Both the position numbers and the translations under genes were made by a program. A stretch of 64,000 bases of DNA. It comes from Tolumonas auensis DSM 9187. Lineage in GTDB: Bacteria > Pseudomonadota > Gammaproteobacteria > Enterobacterales > Aeromonadaceae. The stretch's first letter is position 1; every line of letters begins with the position of its first letter. The notes beneath the pieces were generated by a model. The model ran no database searches. It was not told where the DNA came from and was given only the letters and a program-made list of their open reading frames with translations. The stretch spans positions 2,276,501 through 2,340,500 of the forward strand of contig NC_012691.1 in NCBI RefSeq assembly GCF_000023065.1, in the 5' to 3' direction. Positions 19,553 to 31,498 of the stretch are shown in pieces.

Positions 19553-20324
19553 TCTTTTTCAGGAATTCAACGAACAGTGCAACAGCCGGTTCGTCCTGCG
19601 CCATGGTTTCCAGCACAGGCATCACTTCATCGATAGTCTTGCCACTACGATAAAGTTCTTTATAAGCACGTTTCACTGCAGAAATGGCTTCCGCAGAGAA
19701 ACCACGGCGACGCAAACCTTCGCTGTTAATACCGAACGGAGTGGCATAATGACCTGCGGCCATGACATATGGCGGCACATCTTTATTCAGCGCAGCCATA
19801 CCAGCAATGAAAGCATGGGAGCCAACGCGGCCAAACTGGTGAATAGCAGCCAGACCACCGAAAATAACCCAGTCACCAATATGCACATGACCAGCCAGTG
19901 TCGCATTATTGGCAAAAATACAGTCGTCACCAATCATACAATCGTGAGCAACATGCACATTCACCATAAACAAATTACGGCTGCCAACCTTGGTCAGGCT
20001 CTGATCCTGAACCGTACCACGATGGAACGTGCAGTGTTCACGGATCACATTCGCATCACCGATTTCCAGGAAAGTCCGCTCACCGGCGTATTTCTTGTCC
20101 TGACAATCTTCACCAATGGATGAGAACTGAAAAATTTTGTTATTACGGCCAATTTTGGTTGGCCCTTTAATTAACACATGAGAACCAACCCATGTGCCTT
20201 CTCCGATCTCAACTTCATCTTCAACACAAGTAAAGGCACCAATTTCTACATTTGCACCAATAACTGCATTCGGATGAATAATCGCGGAGGGATGAATTTT
20301 AGCGCTAGGATCGATCACAGGCAT
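19527..20324 (-). CDS. lpxA: UDP-N-acetylglucosamine acyltransferase
   Basis: 265 residues of left-handed beta-helix hexapeptide repeats ([22 protein letters not shown] and following), with the catalytic His in the [14 protein letters not shown] segment. It adds 3-hydroxyacyl chains to UDP-GlcNAc, the first lipid A step. Start 20324 ([10 protein letters not shown]) is chosen because the family starts there and it lies four bases after the fabZ stop; upstream in-frame codons overlap fabZ. Confidence 0.98.
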   Translation of the reverse strand: MPVIDPSAKIHPSAIIHPNAVIGANVEIGAFTCVEDEVEIGEGTWVGSHVLIKGPTKIGRNNKIFQFSSIGEDCQDKKYAGERTFLEIGDANVIREHCTFHRGTVQDQSLTKVGSRNLFMVNVHVAHDCMIGDDCIFANNATLAGHVHIGDWVIFGGLAAIHQFGRVGSHAFIAGMAALNKDVPPYVMAAGHYATPFGINSEGLRRRGFSAEAISAVKRAYKELYRSGKTIDEVMPVLETMAQDEPAVALFVEFLKKNERGIIRP

Positions 20325-20328
20325 TCTC

Positions 20329-20784
20329 TCAACGTTTGGCGCACATGAGTTCTGCAGAACAAACGAGTTCACCATCTACTGTAGCGACACCGGTAAACTT
20401 GGCGATACCACGGCGTTCTTTCAGATATTCAACATCCAGTACCAGTTGATCTCCCGGTACAACAGGACGTTTAAAACGCGCATTATCGATAGAAGCAAAA
20501 TAATACAGTTCACCCGGATTAGGCTTACCAACCATGCGGAATGCCAGGATGCCGGTTGCCTGTGCCATTGCTTCCAGAATCAGGACTCCCGGGAACACTG
20601 GTCGTTCAGGAAAATGTCCCTGAAAGAAAGGCTCATTAAAAGAAACATTTTTTATTGCACGCAACACTTTACGTTCTTCTGACATTTCATAATGAACGAC
20701 ACGATCCACCATCAAAAAAGGGTAACGGTGAGGCAGCAGCTGTAAAATATCTTGAATATCAAGCTGATTGAGTTCGTTGTTCAA
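20329..20784 (-). CDS. fabZ: 3-hydroxyacyl-[acyl-carrier-protein] dehydratase FabZ
   Basis: 151 residues with the hot-dog fold. The active-site His is in [14 protein letters not shown] and the catalytic Glu in [19 protein letters not shown]. It dehydrates 3-hydroxyacyl-ACP in fatty acid elongation and competes with LpxA for hydroxyacyl-ACP, which is why the two are neighbours. It sits between lpxD and lpxA. Confidence 0.99.
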   Translation of the reverse strand: MNNELNQLDIQDILQLLPHRYPFLMVDRVVHYEMSEERKVLRAIKNVSFNEPFFQGHFPERPVFPGVLILEAMAQATGILAFRMVGKPNPGELYYFASIDNARFKRPVVPGDQLVLDVEYLKERRGIAKFTGVATVDGELVCSAELMCAKR

Positions 20785-20796
20785 ACCAGGATCCTT

Positions 20797-21825
20797 TTAC
20801 TTTTGTTCTTGCTTATCGAGCAATTTCTCAATATTAGACAGACGCTTATACATATCATCGATATGCAGTGTACGCGCTGCGGTTTTTCGCCATTCTTTAT
20901 TGGTTTGAGCCGGTATGCCGGAAGAGTATAACCCTGGTTCCGTAATGGAACGCATGACCATGGCCATACCAGTGACCGTAACCTGATCACAAATTTCAAT
21001 ATGACCATTAAAGACGGAAGCTCCGCCTATGATACAATATTTGCCTATCTTGGTACTACCAGCAAATGTAGCTGCGCCAGCAATAGCTGTGCCATAGCCA
21101 ATCTCAACGTTATGCGCGATCTGGCATAAATTGTCGATAATGACATTATCAGCGATGCGAGTGTCATCAATCGCACCGCGATCGATACAGGTATTTGACC
21201 CAATCTCTACACGGTTACCAATCACCACACCACCCAGTTGCGGAATTTTGATCCACTCACCACGTTCATTGGCGTAGCCAAAACCATCGGCACCGATCAC
21301 TGTACCGGACTGAACCAGACAATCATCACCAATCCGTACATTATGATAAATGGTTACGTTAGCCCACAGTTTGCTTCTGGCACCTAACTTGCTGTTTTTA
21401 CCAACGAAACAACCAGCACCTATAATTGCACCATCACCCAGAACAACCCCGGTTTCAATTACTGCATTCGCGCCAACAGCAACGCCCTGCCCCAGTTGCA
21501 CATCATCCGCAATAACCGCTGAAGGATGAATATTAACAGCTGGTGCAGGCGTGCTATCCAGCAACTGCGCCACACGGGCAAACGCGATATAAGGGTCTTT
21601 TACCACCAGAGCATTAGTCTGACACATAGCTAAATCTGCAGCTCTGAGCAGAACAGCACTCGCCTGGGTTGTTGCCAGATATTGCTGATATTTACTATCA
21701 GATAAAAAGCCAATTTCCCCGGCCTGTGCCGTTTCCAGATTAGCAATACGCTGGATAATCACATCAGCATCGCCGTGCAGCTCAGCACCTAAATGCTGAG
21801 CGAGTTGTCCCAGGGTGATGGTCAT
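20797..21825 (-). CDS. lpxD: UDP-3-O-(3-hydroxyacyl)glucosamine N-acyltransferase
   Basis: 342 residues: an N-terminal uridine-binding domain (about 1-100), a hexapeptide-repeat beta-helix (about 100-300) and a short C-terminal helix ([15 protein letters not shown]). The catalytic His lies in [18 protein letters not shown]. It is the third lipid A step. It starts three bases after the skp stop codon. Confidence 0.99.
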   Translation of the reverse strand: MTITLGQLAQHLGAELHGDADVIIQRIANLETAQAGEIGFLSDSKYQQYLATTQASAVLLRAADLAMCQTNALVVKDPYIAFARVAQLLDSTPAPAVNIHPSAVIADDVQLGQGVAVGANAVIETGVVLGDGAIIGAGCFVGKNSKLGARSKLWANVTIYHNVRIGDDCLVQSGTVIGADGFGYANERGEWIKIPQLGGVVIGNRVEIGSNTCIDRGAIDDTRIADNVIIDNLCQIAHNVEIGYGTAIAGAATFAGSTKIGKYCIIGGASVFNGHIEICDQVTVTGMAMVMRSITEPGLYSSGIPAQTNKEWRKTAARTLHIDDMYKRLSNIEKLLDKQEQK

Positions 21826-21828
21826 TAC

Positions 21829-22347
21829 TTAGTTGCCTTTACTAACTTGCTGGATCACTTGAGTTGTAATATCGCTTTCATCGTTGGTATATAACACTGC
21901 CTGACGATTCAACACCATCTCATAGCCTTCTGATTTCGCGATACTGTCAACAGCGGTCTTGATTTTTTCGATTACGTTTTTCTGTTCTTCACTAAAACGA
22001 CGGCGCTGATCTTCCTGCAGAGCCTGAGCTTTCACATTAAACTCAGCCTGAAGTTCTGACAATCTGCGCTGTGATTTAGTACGCTCAGCTGCACTCATAA
22101 AAGATTCATCTTTTTTCAGCTTGGCAGCCAGTGTCTGTCCTTCTGTTTCCATGCGTTGCATTTCACGAACGCGGGAATCAAATTCGCTTTTCAGCTTGCT
22201 TTCAATCGCTTTGCGCTGTGGAATTTCCTGTAAAACCTTACCGATATCCACTACTGCAATATCGGCATCAGCAGCTTGTACTGATGCAACAGAACCCAAA
22301 GACATCATAGCAACAGATAAAGCAGCAACACGCATCATGGTTTTCAC
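21829..22347 (-). CDS. skp: Periplasmic chaperone Skp (OmpH)
   Basis: 172 residues. The signal peptide is cleaved after about residue 25 (SVQA|AD), leaving a helical, Lys/Glu/Gln-rich mature protein that forms the coiled-coil tentacles of the Skp trimer. It carries unfolded outer-membrane proteins to the BAM complex; bamA is directly upstream. The start is GTG at 22347: AGGAG lies eight bases before it, whereas the next in-frame ATG is 17 bases away. Confidence 0.96.
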   Translation of the reverse strand: MKTMMRVAALSVAMMSLGSVASVQAADADIAVVDIGKVLQEIPQRKAIESKLKSEFDSRVREMQRMETEGQTLAAKLKKDESFMSAAERTKSQRRLSELQAEFNVKAQALQEDQRRRFSEEQKNVIEKIKTAVDSIAKSEGYEMVLNRQAVLYTNDESDITTQVIQQVSKGN

Positions 22348-22371
22348 TTATATAACTCCTGTTTGACGCGA

Positions 22372-24795
22372 TCAGAATGTGCGTCCGATATTAAAGTTAA
22401 ACACTTCAGTTTGATCACCCGACATTTTCTTGATTGGCTGAGCAAACGAGAACACCAATGGCCCCATTGGTGACAGCCATTGCAAAGAAATACCTACAGA
22501 CATGCGAATATTAGAAGGGCTTGCATAGTCATAATAACGGTCACAAGCATAACCACAGGTATACAGACTATCATCGAAAGTCGTATCCCAGACTGTACCT
22601 ACGTCATAGAAGAATGTGGTACGCAATTGACCGCGATAGGTATCACTGACAAACGGCGTAGGCACAATCAATTCAGCAGAAGCAACAGCCAGTGCGTTAC
22701 CACCAACAGTTTTACTTTCCGGATAAACCATAGGTCCGCTGATATCAGAACGGTCTAGCTGTAACGCTCTTGGACCAACTGCATTCGAGCGGAAACCACG
22801 CATCCATTGACTGCCACCGGCATAGTAATTTTCAAAGAATGGCAGCACCTGATCGTAGCCATCTTTCTGGCCATAACCATTACCATAGGCCGTTTTAAAT
22901 CGGCCTGCTACGACCCAGAAATGATCACGATCAAACGGATAATAGTGCGCATCTTCGAAGCTGATTTTATAGAACTGTAGATCAGAACCCGGAATGGTTA
23001 TTTTACCAGATGCCTGCTGGCGGTTACCCTGAGTCGGGAATACCCCTTTGTTCAGGTTATTCCGTGTCCAGGTTAATGACACATCATAATCATCAAAGAT
23101 TGCATGACCGTCGTCGGTTAAATCGATTGAGTTGATGTACCAGAATTTATTAATCTGCGCATAGTTGGTGGTCTTAGACAGTTTGTTATGCTCATAACCT
23201 AAGCCATATTCCAGATTATTCAGTTCATCCAGCGGATACCCCAGCGAAACACGGGCACCAACAGTCTCATTGTCATAATCAACCAGGTTGGCATCACCGG
23301 CTGTAAATTTGTTGTAATAAACTTTACCGCCCAGACTCACGCCATCCACCGTGAAATACGGATCGGTAAAACTTAACTCGACGTTTCTACTGTATTTGTT
23401 GGTTTCAAAGTTAATGGCACCTTTATTCCCGGAACCAAAGAAGTTGTCCTGCTGAATACCAGCCTGGAAACTCATCCCTGATTCTGTACCGTACCCGATA
23501 CCACCATTGATTGAACCGACAGAGCGTTCTTTGACATCCACATCCAGATCAGCCTGATCTTCCCGACCGGCAACACGGTGCGGCTGCACATCTACTTTTT
23601 CAAAATAGCCGAGTTTGTCCAGACGCGCTTTTGAACTTTCAATCTTGTCGCCTGACAACCATGCACCTTCCATCTGACGCATTTCACGACGCAAGACTTC
23701 GTCTTTGGTGATCTGGTTACCCGTGAAATTAATACGACGAACATACACACGCGGACCTGGCTCAACATTGATATTCAGGTCAACCTGTTTGGTTTCATCG
23801 TTCATTGATGGATAAGTTGTCACCTTAGGATAAGCATAACCAAACCGACCCAGATATTTTGACAGCACTTCTTCGGTATGAGTAACATCTGCAGCTGAAT
23901 ACATAGCCCCTTTTTCCAATGGAATAAGGTTTCGCATTTCAGCGCCATGTCCCTCAAAATTGCCTTTCAGATCGATATTGTTGATTGTGTATTGTTCACC
24001 TTCATGAATATTCAGAGTGACATACAATCCTTTACGATCAGGCGTCATGGATACCTGCGTGGAATTAACTTTAAACTTGGCATAACCCCGGTTCATATAA
24101 TAAGAACGCAGCGTTTCGATATCCGCTTCCAGTTTTTGCTTTTGATATTTTTGATCAGCCATGAAATTCCACCATGGCACATCATCACGTAACGATAACT
24201 GGGCAATCAGTTTTTCTTCTGGGAATTTGGTGTTACCAACAATGTTGATCTGCTGGATCTTGGCGGATACGCCTTCGATAAATTTGAATTTCAGATTAAC
24301 GCGGTTACGCGGTAATGGTGTGACGACAGCCTGGACTTTGGCGGAATATTTACCTACGCCGTAATAGAAGTCTTCCAGTGATTTTTCCAGGCTACGTAGC
24401 ATGGTTCGATCTAATGCTTCACCCACACGGACACCACTGGATTCCAGCGTCTGTTTCAGCTGCTCTTCTTTGATATCTTTATTGCCATCAAATTCAATCT
24501 GGCTGATTGTTGGGCGTTCTTTCACCTGAACAACCAGTGCATCACCGTCGCGCAATAATTTTACATCATCAAAGTTACCAGATGAGTAAAGACGCTTAAC
24601 AGCATTCGCACTGGTATTACTATCCAGTTTATCACCCACCCGAACGGGTAGACTCAGCAACGCTGCACCCAGAGTGACACGTTGCAAACCTTCAATACGA
24701 ATGTCTTTTACGATAAAGGCGTCAGCCGCCTGAGCCTGTCCAATCAAACTGCACGCCAGCAGGCATGATGCAGTTAAAACTTTTTTAAACGCCAT
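22372..24795 (-). CDS. bamA: Outer membrane protein assembly factor BamA
   Basis: 807 residues: signal peptide (cleaved at AQA|AD, about residue 23), five POTRA domains (about 24-420, starting [20 protein letters not shown]) and a 16-strand barrel ending in the aromatic signature NFNIGRTF. The conserved loop-6 motif reads [15 protein letters not shown], matching the VRGF/Y motif with M for V. It inserts beta-barrel proteins into the outer membrane and is essential. Confidence 0.99.
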   Translation of the reverse strand: MAFKKVLTASCLLACSLIGQAQAADAFIVKDIRIEGLQRVTLGAALLSLPVRVGDKLDSNTSANAVKRLYSSGNFDDVKLLRDGDALVVQVKERPTISQIEFDGNKDIKEEQLKQTLESSGVRVGEALDRTMLRSLEKSLEDFYYGVGKYSAKVQAVVTPLPRNRVNLKFKFIEGVSAKIQQINIVGNTKFPEEKLIAQLSLRDDVPWWNFMADQKYQKQKLEADIETLRSYYMNRGYAKFKVNSTQVSMTPDRKGLYVTLNIHEGEQYTINNIDLKGNFEGHGAEMRNLIPLEKGAMYSAADVTHTEEVLSKYLGRFGYAYPKVTTYPSMNDETKQVDLNINVEPGPRVYVRRINFTGNQITKDEVLRREMRQMEGAWLSGDKIESSKARLDKLGYFEKVDVQPHRVAGREDQADLDVDVKERSVGSINGGIGYGTESGMSFQAGIQQDNFFGSGNKGAINFETNKYSRNVELSFTDPYFTVDGVSLGGKVYYNKFTAGDANLVDYDNETVGARVSLGYPLDELNNLEYGLGYEHNKLSKTTNYAQINKFWYINSIDLTDDGHAIFDDYDVSLTWTRNNLNKGVFPTQGNRQQASGKITIPGSDLQFYKISFEDAHYYPFDRDHFWVVAGRFKTAYGNGYGQKDGYDQVLPFFENYYAGGSQWMRGFRSNAVGPRALQLDRSDISGPMVYPESKTVGGNALAVASAELIVPTPFVSDTYRGQLRTTFFYDVGTVWDTTFDDSLYTCGYACDRYYDYASPSNIRMSVGISLQWLSPMGPLVFSFAQPIKKMSGDQTEVFNFNIGRTF

Positions 24796-24821
24796 GTTGT
24801 ATTGAGATCCTTGTCTATCCG

Positions 24822-26171
24822 TTAGAAACGGGTGAAATCATTGAACAACGCAATAGCCATCAAACACATCAATAAGGCTGCACCGATTCGGTATGCTATA
24901 TCTTGTACCTTAGCGGGAACCGGACGACGTAACAGTGCTTCAATACCAAAAAACAGCAAGTGACCACCATCCAGCACAGGCAAAGGTAATAAATTCATGA
25001 TACCAAGGTTAACACTGATTAGTCCCAGAAAACCCAGGAAATAAACCAAACCAAACCCTGCGCTATCACCAGCCCCTTTCGCTATCGATATTGGTCCGCT
25101 CAAATTATCTGCTGATATAGTCCCGGTGAGCAATTTCCCCACAACATCTAACGTCAGTTTAGTGACCTCTGCCGTACGTTTCAGCGCATGTGAAACAGCA
25201 TCCAGCGGGCCATAACGTGTCTCGGTCAGATATTTTTCCGGTAATGGCTTAACCACCGGCATCAGACCAGCGAATCCGACAACCCTATCCTTGGTCTCTT
25301 TGCGTGCCGGAGTTAATGTAACAGATATCGTTTGGCTATCACGTGATACCTGCAGCTGTAACGGAATTTCCGGTGATTGCTGGATAATCCGGGCAAACTG
25401 CTGCCAGTCTGTGACCGGACGTTCATCAACAGAGAGAATCTTATCGCCTGCTTTGAGACCCGCCTTTTCGCCCGCACCACCCGGTGTTAATTTTGCCACT
25501 TCAGGCAAAATCTCTGGCCCAAGCGGACTGAACCCCAGTATGCGGAATGGCAACGGTTCATCCGGGCTAAGTTTCCAATCAGCCAGAGGTAAATGAATTT
25601 GTTGTTGTACCCCCGGTTCGGATTCTACGGTCAGCTTTATTTCTGCTTGTCCGGCTGCACCAACAAAGCCATAACTGACACCTTCCCAATCAGTCACCGC
25701 TTGCTGATTCACCTGCAGAATTTGCATACCGCTGCGTAATCCGGCCTGATAAGCAATCGATGTTGGCGATATTTCACCAATGACAGGTTTAACACCTGGC
25801 ACACCAAGCAAGAAAACCAGCCAGAAAGCCACCACCGCGAAAACAAAGTTGGCAAGCGGACCTGCCGCTACAATTGCAGCACGTTTTGCAACCGATTGGT
25901 TATTGAATGCCTGAGCGCGCAGTTCATCGGGAACCGATTCAACGCGCTCATCCAGCATTTTCACATATCCGCCAAGCGGGATCAGCGAAAGAGAATATTC
26001 TGTGCCATCGCTGCCTTTTTTACTCCAGAGAACCTTTCCGAAGCCTAATGAAAACCGCAGAACTTTTACTCCGCAACGGCGGGCAACCCAGAAATGTCCC
26101 CACTCATGCACGGCGATCAAGATAATCAGCGCAATCAGAAACGAAGCTAAATTCCACAATCCGGCACTCAT
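24822..26171 (-). CDS. rseP: Site-2 intramembrane metalloprotease RseP
   Basis: 449 residues. The zinc motif HExxH is at 22-26 (VHEWGHFW) in the first membrane helix and the second metal ligand is in [12 protein letters not shown] near residue 400. Two PDZ domains lie between (about 120-300; [10 protein letters not shown] and [10 protein letters not shown] mark repeat positions). It cleaves anti-sigma-E RseA after DegS and clears signal-peptide remnants. Its start overlaps the dxr stop by four bases. Confidence 0.98.
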   Translation of the reverse strand: MSAGLWNLASFLIALIILIAVHEWGHFWVARRCGVKVLRFSLGFGKVLWSKKGSDGTEYSLSLIPLGGYVKMLDERVESVPDELRAQAFNNQSVAKRAAIVAAGPLANFVFAVVAFWLVFLLGVPGVKPVIGEISPTSIAYQAGLRSGMQILQVNQQAVTDWEGVSYGFVGAAGQAEIKLTVESEPGVQQQIHLPLADWKLSPDEPLPFRILGFSPLGPEILPEVAKLTPGGAGEKAGLKAGDKILSVDERPVTDWQQFARIIQQSPEIPLQLQVSRDSQTISVTLTPARKETKDRVVGFAGLMPVVKPLPEKYLTETRYGPLDAVSHALKRTAEVTKLTLDVVGKLLTGTISADNLSGPISIAKGAGDSAGFGLVYFLGFLGLISVNLGIMNLLPLPVLDGGHLLFFGIEALLRRPVPAKVQDIAYRIGAALLMCLMAIALFNDFTRF

Positions 26172-27364
26172 ACAGCTAACCTCGTAATTTTCTGATGAGC
26201 CATTAGCCTGGCCTCGGCATCAATGGCAAGAATAGATTCCAAGTCATTGATATTAGCCTGCTTTAACTCTGAAAGCACATCCAAAACCACAGTATGTATC
26301 TGCGTAAAACCAATCTTGCCGCTTAAGAAGGCATCGACAGCAATTTCATTCGCGGCATTAAGCGCAGTGGTTGCGCCCTGTCCGGCCCAGCAAGCTTCTA
26401 TCGCTAATTTAAGACAAGGATAACGCTCAAAATCAACAGGCAAAAACGAAAGTTCACCGACACGGGAGAAATCAAGGGGACTCACGCCCGACGCAACCCG
26501 CTCCGGGAAACCCAGTGCATGCGCTATGGGTGTCCGCATGTCAGGTTGTCCCATCTGGGCAAGCACAGAACCATCGCGGTACTGAACCATAGAATGGATC
26601 ACTGATTGCGGATGAATGATGACCTGAATCTGCTCTTCTGTGGCATTAAACAGCCATTTGGCTTCAATAAACTCCAGACCTTTATTCATCATGGTCGCGG
26701 AATCAACTGAGATTTTACGTCCCATAGACCAGTTAGGATGAGCAACCGCCTGTTCAGGCGTTACTGAGCTCAACTGAGATAATGATGTATAACGGAATGG
26801 ACCACCCGATCCGGTCAGCAGAATTTTATCGACGCCAGCAGCGGACAAATCACAATTACCCAAAGCAGACTGAGCTTCAGCAGGAAGGCACTGAAAAATA
26901 GCATTATGTTCGCTATCGACTGGCAGGATCCGGGCACTATAGTGATGCGCTGCATCCATAAACAAGCGGCCAGACATAACCAGCGCTTCTTTATTTGCAA
27001 GCAGGACAGTTTTACCCTTTTTGATTGCCGCCATGGCCGGTAATAAGCCAGCAGCACCGACTATTGCAGCCATAACGATATCAACTGATGAATGAGCTGC
27101 GACCTGGCACAATGCATCAGTACCAGTCAGTACTTCTGTTTTCAGTTTGTGGCCTGCCAATGCTTCTTTCAATGCGATTGCAGAGGCTTCATCAGCCATA
27201 ACAGCATAGGAAGGATGAAACTCCAGACAATCTGACATCATCTGGGCAACACCCTGATTCGCCGTCAACGCGGTTACCGCAAACCGATCCGGATGTCGTC
27301 GTACGATATCCAGTGTACTGCGACCTATCGACCCAGTAGATCCGAGGATGGTCAGATACTGCAT
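26168..27364 (-). CDS. dxr: 1-deoxy-D-xylulose 5-phosphate reductoisomerase
   Basis: 398 residues. NADPH-binding motif [15 protein letters not shown] at the N-terminus; metal and substrate motifs [24 protein letters not shown] and EAKWLF. It makes 2-C-methyl-D-erythritol 4-phosphate in the MEP isoprenoid pathway and so feeds UppS, encoded two genes downstream of cdsA's start in the same block. It is coupled to rseP by a four-base overlap. Confidence 0.99.
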   Translation of the reverse strand: MQYLTILGSTGSIGRSTLDIVRRHPDRFAVTALTANQGVAQMMSDCLEFHPSYAVMADEASAIALKEALAGHKLKTEVLTGTDALCQVAAHSSVDIVMAAIVGAAGLLPAMAAIKKGKTVLLANKEALVMSGRLFMDAAHHYSARILPVDSEHNAIFQCLPAEAQSALGNCDLSAAGVDKILLTGSGGPFRYTSLSQLSSVTPEQAVAHPNWSMGRKISVDSATMMNKGLEFIEAKWLFNATEEQIQVIIHPQSVIHSMVQYRDGSVLAQMGQPDMRTPIAHALGFPERVASGVSPLDFSRVGELSFLPVDFERYPCLKLAIEACWAGQGATTALNAANEIAVDAFLSGKIGFTQIHTVVLDVLSELKQANINDLESILAIDAEARLMAHQKITRLAV

Positions 27365-27374
27365 GCTATAAACC

Positions 27375-28220
27375 TTAACTAATTAACAGATAACTTACGA
27401 CAAACACGGGCAAAGCAGCAGTCAGACTGTCAATCCGATCTAAAACACCACCATGTCCGGGTAATAATGATCCTGAATCTTTGATACCAGCAACCCGTTT
27501 AAACAAACTTTCAGTCAAATCACCCAGAACCGATGCCAGCACCGCCAGCATTGAACTGATGATAATCGCAACGCTCTGTTTCACGGAACTATGAACATTG
27601 ATGGTTACGATTACCGCCAGCAAGGTTGCAGCCCCCACCCCGCCAAGTAATCCTTCAATGGTTTTATTCGGGCTAACTGCGGGTAATAATTTACGGGAGC
27701 CGAACGCACGGCCTGTGAAATAAGCACCGGTATCCGCGACCCAGACTAAAGACATCACGAATAATAAAACCCAGCTACCGGCGCCAGGATCATGGTGAAA
27801 TGGATATCCGCGCAGCACCAGAAGTGACCAGAAAAAAGGCAACAACGTACATAAACCGAATAACCATTGTATCCATTTGCGTTTTTGCCACCAGGCTTCA
27901 TGTCCGGGATATCGCATGATCATCGCCAGCGCGCCTACCCACCAGACAATGGCAGTCAGCAATATGCCCCAGATCAGTGGCTGAAGCTGGCCATTCAGGA
28001 TGAATTGCAAAGGAGCAAAATAATAACTCGCGATCAGTATAACGGTATACGTAACAGCAAAAAGCGTCGCCAACTCTGGGGAAGCAAAACGCCCCCATTC
28101 CCGGCCAGCCAGAAAAAACAACAATGTGGCCAGGAGTGAAAAATACTCAACCGGAAGATAAAACAGCCAGCCAATTGCCAGCGGGATTAAAATTAAGGCC
28201 GTTATAATTCTTTGTTTCAA
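27375..28220 (-). CDS. cdsA: Phosphatidate cytidylyltransferase
   Basis: 281 residues with about eight membrane segments. The family signature near the C-terminus is present: [12 protein letters not shown] followed by [20 protein letters not shown] and LDRIDS. It makes CDP-diacylglycerol from CTP and phosphatidate for phospholipid synthesis. It lies between uppS and dxr, ten bases before dxr. Confidence 0.98.
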   Translation of the reverse strand: MKQRIITALILIPLAIGWLFYLPVEYFSLLATLLFFLAGREWGRFASPELATLFAVTYTVILIASYYFAPLQFILNGQLQPLIWGILLTAIVWWVGALAMIMRYPGHEAWWQKRKWIQWLFGLCTLLPFFWSLLVLRGYPFHHDPGAGSWVLLFVMSLVWVADTGAYFTGRAFGSRKLLPAVSPNKTIEGLLGGVGAATLLAVIVTINVHSSVKQSVAIIISSMLAVLASVLGDLTESLFKRVAGIKDSGSLLPGHGGVLDRIDSLTAALPVFVVSYLLIS

Positions 28221-28238
28221 CTAAAGATATCCCTTTTA

Positions 28239-29018
28239 TTATACGTTTTTGGCTGATGACACCAGCCATTCCTTTATTTGATCGCCAGTACAACCAAAAC
28301 GGCGTTCACGGGAAACGAACGAAGCAATGGCTTCCATAAATTGATCTTCACCAAAATCCGGCCAGAGCACAGGGGTGAAAAATAGTTCGGCATAAGCTAT
28401 CTGCCAAAGTAAAAAATTACTAATCCGATGGTCACCACCTGTCCGGATTAACAGGTCAACATCAGGAATATCTGCCATAGAAAGATGCTGAGACAATAAT
28501 GATTCATCAATTTGTTCCGGGAGCAGACCACCCTGAGCAACTTTTTCAGCGATCTGCTGACATGCCTGAACAATATCCCATTGCCCGCCATAATTGGCCG
28601 CTATGTTAAGCGTCATACCCGTGTTATTTGCTGTCAGCGCTTCTGCATCATGAATTTTCTTTTGCAGCCGCTCACTGAAGCCATGGATATTACCTATTAC
28701 ACGCAGACGGATATTACCATCATGTAATTTACGAACTTCGCGCCCCAGCACAAACATAAACAATTCCATCAGAGCCGATACTTCAGACTCAGGACGGCGC
28801 CAGTTTTCGCTGGAAAAAGCAAATAGTGTCAGTGCCTTTATTCCCATACGGGAAGCAATAGAAACAACCTGACGAACGGAGGCTACACCGGCTTTATGGC
28901 CTGCAACACGAATTTTCCCCCGTTGTTGCGCCCAACGTCCATTACCATCCATGATAATAGCGACATGCTTCGGCATAGATTGATTAGCAATCTCCGAGAT
29001 GGCATCCGGTAATGTCAT
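28239..29018 (-). CDS. uppS: Undecaprenyl diphosphate synthase (cis-prenyltransferase)
   Basis: 259 residues. Catalytic Asp in [17 protein letters not shown]; other family blocks are [11 protein letters not shown] and [18 protein letters not shown]. The last block normally reads [12 protein letters not shown], so an Asp-His replaces the usual Glu-x here (GGDHRISN); this is a conservative difference. It makes the lipid carrier for peptidoglycan. Start 29018 has GGAGG four bases upstream; an in-frame start at 29045 overlaps the preceding hairpin. Confidence 0.98.
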   Translation of the reverse strand: MTLPDAISEIANQSMPKHVAIIMDGNGRWAQQRGKIRVAGHKAGVASVRQVVSIASRMGIKALTLFAFSSENWRRPESEVSALMELFMFVLGREVRKLHDGNIRLRVIGNIHGFSERLQKKIHDAEALTANNTGMTLNIAANYGGQWDIVQACQQIAEKVAQGGLLPEQIDESLLSQHLSMADIPDVDLLIRTGGDHRISNFLLWQIAYAELFFTPVLWPDFGEDQFMEAIASFVSRERRFGCTGDQIKEWLVSSAKNV

Positions 29019-29031
29019 GATTCCTCCATAT

Positions 29032-29065
29032 AAAAAAGGCGCCATGCAGCGTGCTGCACGGCGCC
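29032..29065 (-). terminator. Terminator/attenuator between frr and uppS
   Basis: On the minus strand the stem GGCGCCGTGCAGC / GCTGCATGGCGCC (one G-T wobble) is followed by six Ts. It lies just after frr and 14 bases before the uppS start, so it ends or attenuates transcription from the rpsB-tsf-pyrH-frr side. Confidence 0.85.
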
Positions 29066-29087
29066 CGTACTATACCTGATTAGCTGC

Positions 29088-29645
29088 TTAGATTTCCATT
29101 AGCTCTTTTTCTTTAGCGGCTAACAAGTCATCAACCAGTTTCACAAAGCTGTCAGTCAGCTTCTGAATCTCTTCCTGAGCACGACGATCATCGTCTTCAG
29201 AGATGTCTTTATCTTTCAACAGTGCTTTCAGATCAGCATTGCAGTCGCGACGAACATTTCGCACCGAAACACGGGCTTGCTCTGCTTCTGCTCGTACTAA
29301 TTTGATCAGGTCTTTACGACGTTCTTCAGTCAACGCAGGCAATGGCACACGAATAGTCGTACCTGCTGATGATGGGTTTAACCCCAGATCAGAAGTCATA
29401 ATTGCTTTTTCAACCGCCTGAATCATAGAACGGTCAAAAACGGAAACTGCCAGGGTACGTGAATCTTCAGCAACCACGTTGGCTACCTGACGCAATGGAG
29501 TCGCAGAACCATAATATTCAACCATGATCCCATCCAGTAATGCCGGTTGTGCACGACCAGTACGGATTTTTGACATATGAGACTTAAGTGAATCAACACT
29601 TTTAGTCATGCGATCTTTTGCATCAGTTTTAATTTCATTGATCAC
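29088..29645 (-). CDS. frr: Ribosome recycling factor
   Basis: 185 residues, the canonical length. Conserved blocks: [36 protein letters not shown] and [18 protein letters not shown]. With EF-G it splits post-termination ribosomes. It follows pyrH and ends at a strong intrinsic terminator. Confidence 0.99.
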   Translation of the reverse strand: MINEIKTDAKDRMTKSVDSLKSHMSKIRTGRAQPALLDGIMVEYYGSATPLRQVANVVAEDSRTLAVSVFDRSMIQAVEKAIMTSDLGLNPSSAGTTIRVPLPALTEERRKDLIKLVRAEAEQARVSVRNVRRDCNADLKALLKDKDISEDDDRRAQEEIQKLTDSFVKLVDDLLAAKEKELMEI

Positions 29646-29720
29646 AATCTGTATCCTTTTTCGCTTGATTTGGCAGACGCATCATATTAAAGACTTTATA
29701 GAGCCAAAACGAAAGTCTGA

Positions 29721-30455
29721 TTATTTATTTTTGTGATGGATCAAAGTGCCTTCGCGTTCACCCATGATCACCCGACGCAGTGCACCTGGTTTATTCATGT
29801 TGAATACACGGATAGGCAGATTATGGTCACGAGCCAGAGTAAATGCCGCCAGATCCATAATTTTCAATTCTTTGTCCAGAACTTCGTTGTAATCCAGTTC
29901 TGAATACAGTTCCGCATCAGGGAATTTCACCGGGTCAGCAGAGAATACGCCATCTACTTTGGTGGCTTTTAATACAACTTCCGCTTCAATCTCAATGCCA
30001 CGCAGACAAGCAGCAGAGTCGGTAGTAAAGAATGGGTTACCTGTACCGGCAGCGAAAATTACAACACGTCCGTTACGCAACAGACTGATGGCTTCTGCCC
30101 AGTTGTAATCGTTACAGATACCTTGCAGATTGATAGCTGACATCAAACGGGCATTTACATAGGCGCGGTGCAGTGCATCACGCATTGCCAGACCATTCAT
30201 CACGGTCGCCAGCATACCCATGTGATCACCTACTACGCGGTTCATACCGGCTTTTGCCAGACCAGCACCACGGAACAGGTTACCGCCACCAATAACGAGA
30301 CCAACTTCGACGCCCAGTTCGATCAATTCCTTGATTTCCTGCGCCATACGATCCAGTACAGCAGGGTCAATACCAAAACCTTCAGCGCCTTGCAGGGCTT
30401 CGCCACTTAGTTTCAGTAGAACACGTTTATATGCAGTTTTCGGATGAGTGCTCAT
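29721..30455 (-). CDS. pyrH: UMP kinase
   Basis: 244 residues of the amino-acid-kinase fold: [11 protein letters not shown] (P-loop-like phosphate binding), [13 protein letters not shown], and [19 protein letters not shown] (UMP binding and hexamer contacts). It phosphorylates UMP to UDP. It lies between tsf and frr as in most gammaproteobacteria. Confidence 0.99.
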   Translation of the reverse strand: MSTHPKTAYKRVLLKLSGEALQGAEGFGIDPAVLDRMAQEIKELIELGVEVGLVIGGGNLFRGAGLAKAGMNRVVGDHMGMLATVMNGLAMRDALHRAYVNARLMSAINLQGICNDYNWAEAISLLRNGRVVIFAAGTGNPFFTTDSAACLRGIEIEAEVVLKATKVDGVFSADPVKFPDAELYSELDYNEVLDKELKIMDLAAFTLARDHNLPIRVFNMNKPGALRRVIMGEREGTLIHHKNK

Positions 30456-30478
30456 TGCTCTATTTCCCGCTCATAGAA

Positions 30479-30502
30479 AGACCGCGACATATGTCGCGGT
30501 CT
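30479..30502. repeat. Perfect 24-bp palindrome between tsf and pyrH
   Basis: AGACCGCGACAT followed directly by ATGTCGCGGTCT. On the minus strand it is followed by TTTCT, too weak for a clear intrinsic terminator. It could attenuate or mark an RNA-processing site that separates tsf from pyrH expression. Confidence 0.6.
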
Positions 30503-30522
30503 GTATTTAGCCGATGGTTCGA

Positions 30523-31401
30523 TTAACCTTTCATGGCAGCAATTTGTGCCTGAACTTCAGCAGCGAAATCAGTTTCCTGTTTTTCGATACCTTCACCTAC
30601 TTCGAAACGGATAAAGTCCTGAACATCAGCACCTTTCTGTTTCAGCAGATCAGCAACGATCACGGAAGGATCTTTAACGAATGGCTGACCAGTCAGAGAA
30701 ATGTCACCGGTGAATTTCTTCATACGGCCTTCAACCATTTTCTCTGCGATTTCTTTTGGCTTGCCAGAGTTAATCGCGATATCAACCTGGATTTCACGTT
30801 CTTTAGCAACAACTTCTGCAGAAACGTCTTCAGGTTTAACGAATTGTGGGCTGTTAGCAGCAACGTGCATAGCCAGATCTTTAGCCAGATCAGCATCACC
30901 ACCAACCAGTTTGGTGATAACACCAATGCGGGAACCGTGGATATAAGTAGCCAGGTTGTCGCCTTCTGCGATGACGATGCGACGCAGGTTCATGTTTTCG
31001 CCGATCTTAGCAATCAGGTTGTTCAGAGTAACCTGAACAGATTCGCCATTACCGAAGTCTGTATTTTTCAGAACTTCCAGATCAGCGATTTTGTCTGCCA
31101 GTGCGATTTCAGCTACTTTTTCGCCCAGAGCACGGAAGCTTGCATCTTTAGCTACGAAGTCAGTTTCGCAGTTCAGTTCGAGCATAACTGCTACATTGCC
31201 AGCTGAACGGGCAATGATGATACCTTCAGCTGCGATACGGCCTGCTTTTTTAGCCGCTTTCGCCTGACCAGATTTACGCATGTTTTCGATGGCCAGTTCA
31301 ATATCGCCATTCGCTTCGGTCAGCGCTTTTTTACAATCCATCATACCTGCGGCAGTACGTTCACGCAGTTCTTTAACCATTGCAGCAGTAATATCTGCCA
31401 T
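30523..31401 (-). CDS. tsf: Elongation factor Ts
   Basis: 292 residues. The N-terminal UBA-like domain ([20 protein letters not shown]) and the EF-Tu nucleotide-exchange motif [12 protein letters not shown] (about residues 79-90) are clear. Start 31401 has GAGGATGGATGAC upstream and matches the family; upstream in-frame codons run into the rpsB-tsf terminator. It follows rpsB. Confidence 0.99.
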   Translation of the reverse strand: MADITAAMVKELRERTAAGMMDCKKALTEANGDIELAIENMRKSGQAKAAKKAGRIAAEGIIIARSAGNVAVMLELNCETDFVAKDASFRALGEKVAEIALADKIADLEVLKNTDFGNGESVQVTLNNLIAKIGENMNLRRIVIAEGDNLATYIHGSRIGVITKLVGGDADLAKDLAMHVAANSPQFVKPEDVSAEVVAKEREIQVDIAINSGKPKEIAEKMVEGRMKKFTGDISLTGQPFVKDPSVIVADLLKQKGADVQDFIRFEVGEGIEKQETDFAAEVQAQIAAMKG

Positions 31402-31439
31402 GTCATCCATCCTCAAATTAGGTAAATGCCAGTTACAGC

Positions 31440-31462
31440 AAAAAGGGGCCACAGGGGCCCCT
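31440..31462 (-). terminator. Attenuator between rpsB and tsf
   Basis: On the minus strand the stem AGGGGCC / GGCCCCT is followed by TTTTT. It lies between rpsB and tsf, where a partial terminator would set the S2 to EF-Ts ratio, as proposed for E. coli. Confidence 0.75.
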
Positions 31463-31498
31463 CAAACCTGTACGATTCGTGTCAGGGCCTAACTAAAA

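Noticed and set aside
28239-29018. Loss of a catalytic residue in UppS (GGDHRISN)
   Set aside because: The key Asp in MDGNGRW and the Arg/Ser of RISN remain; the Glu to His-type change is outside the residues I am sure are essential.
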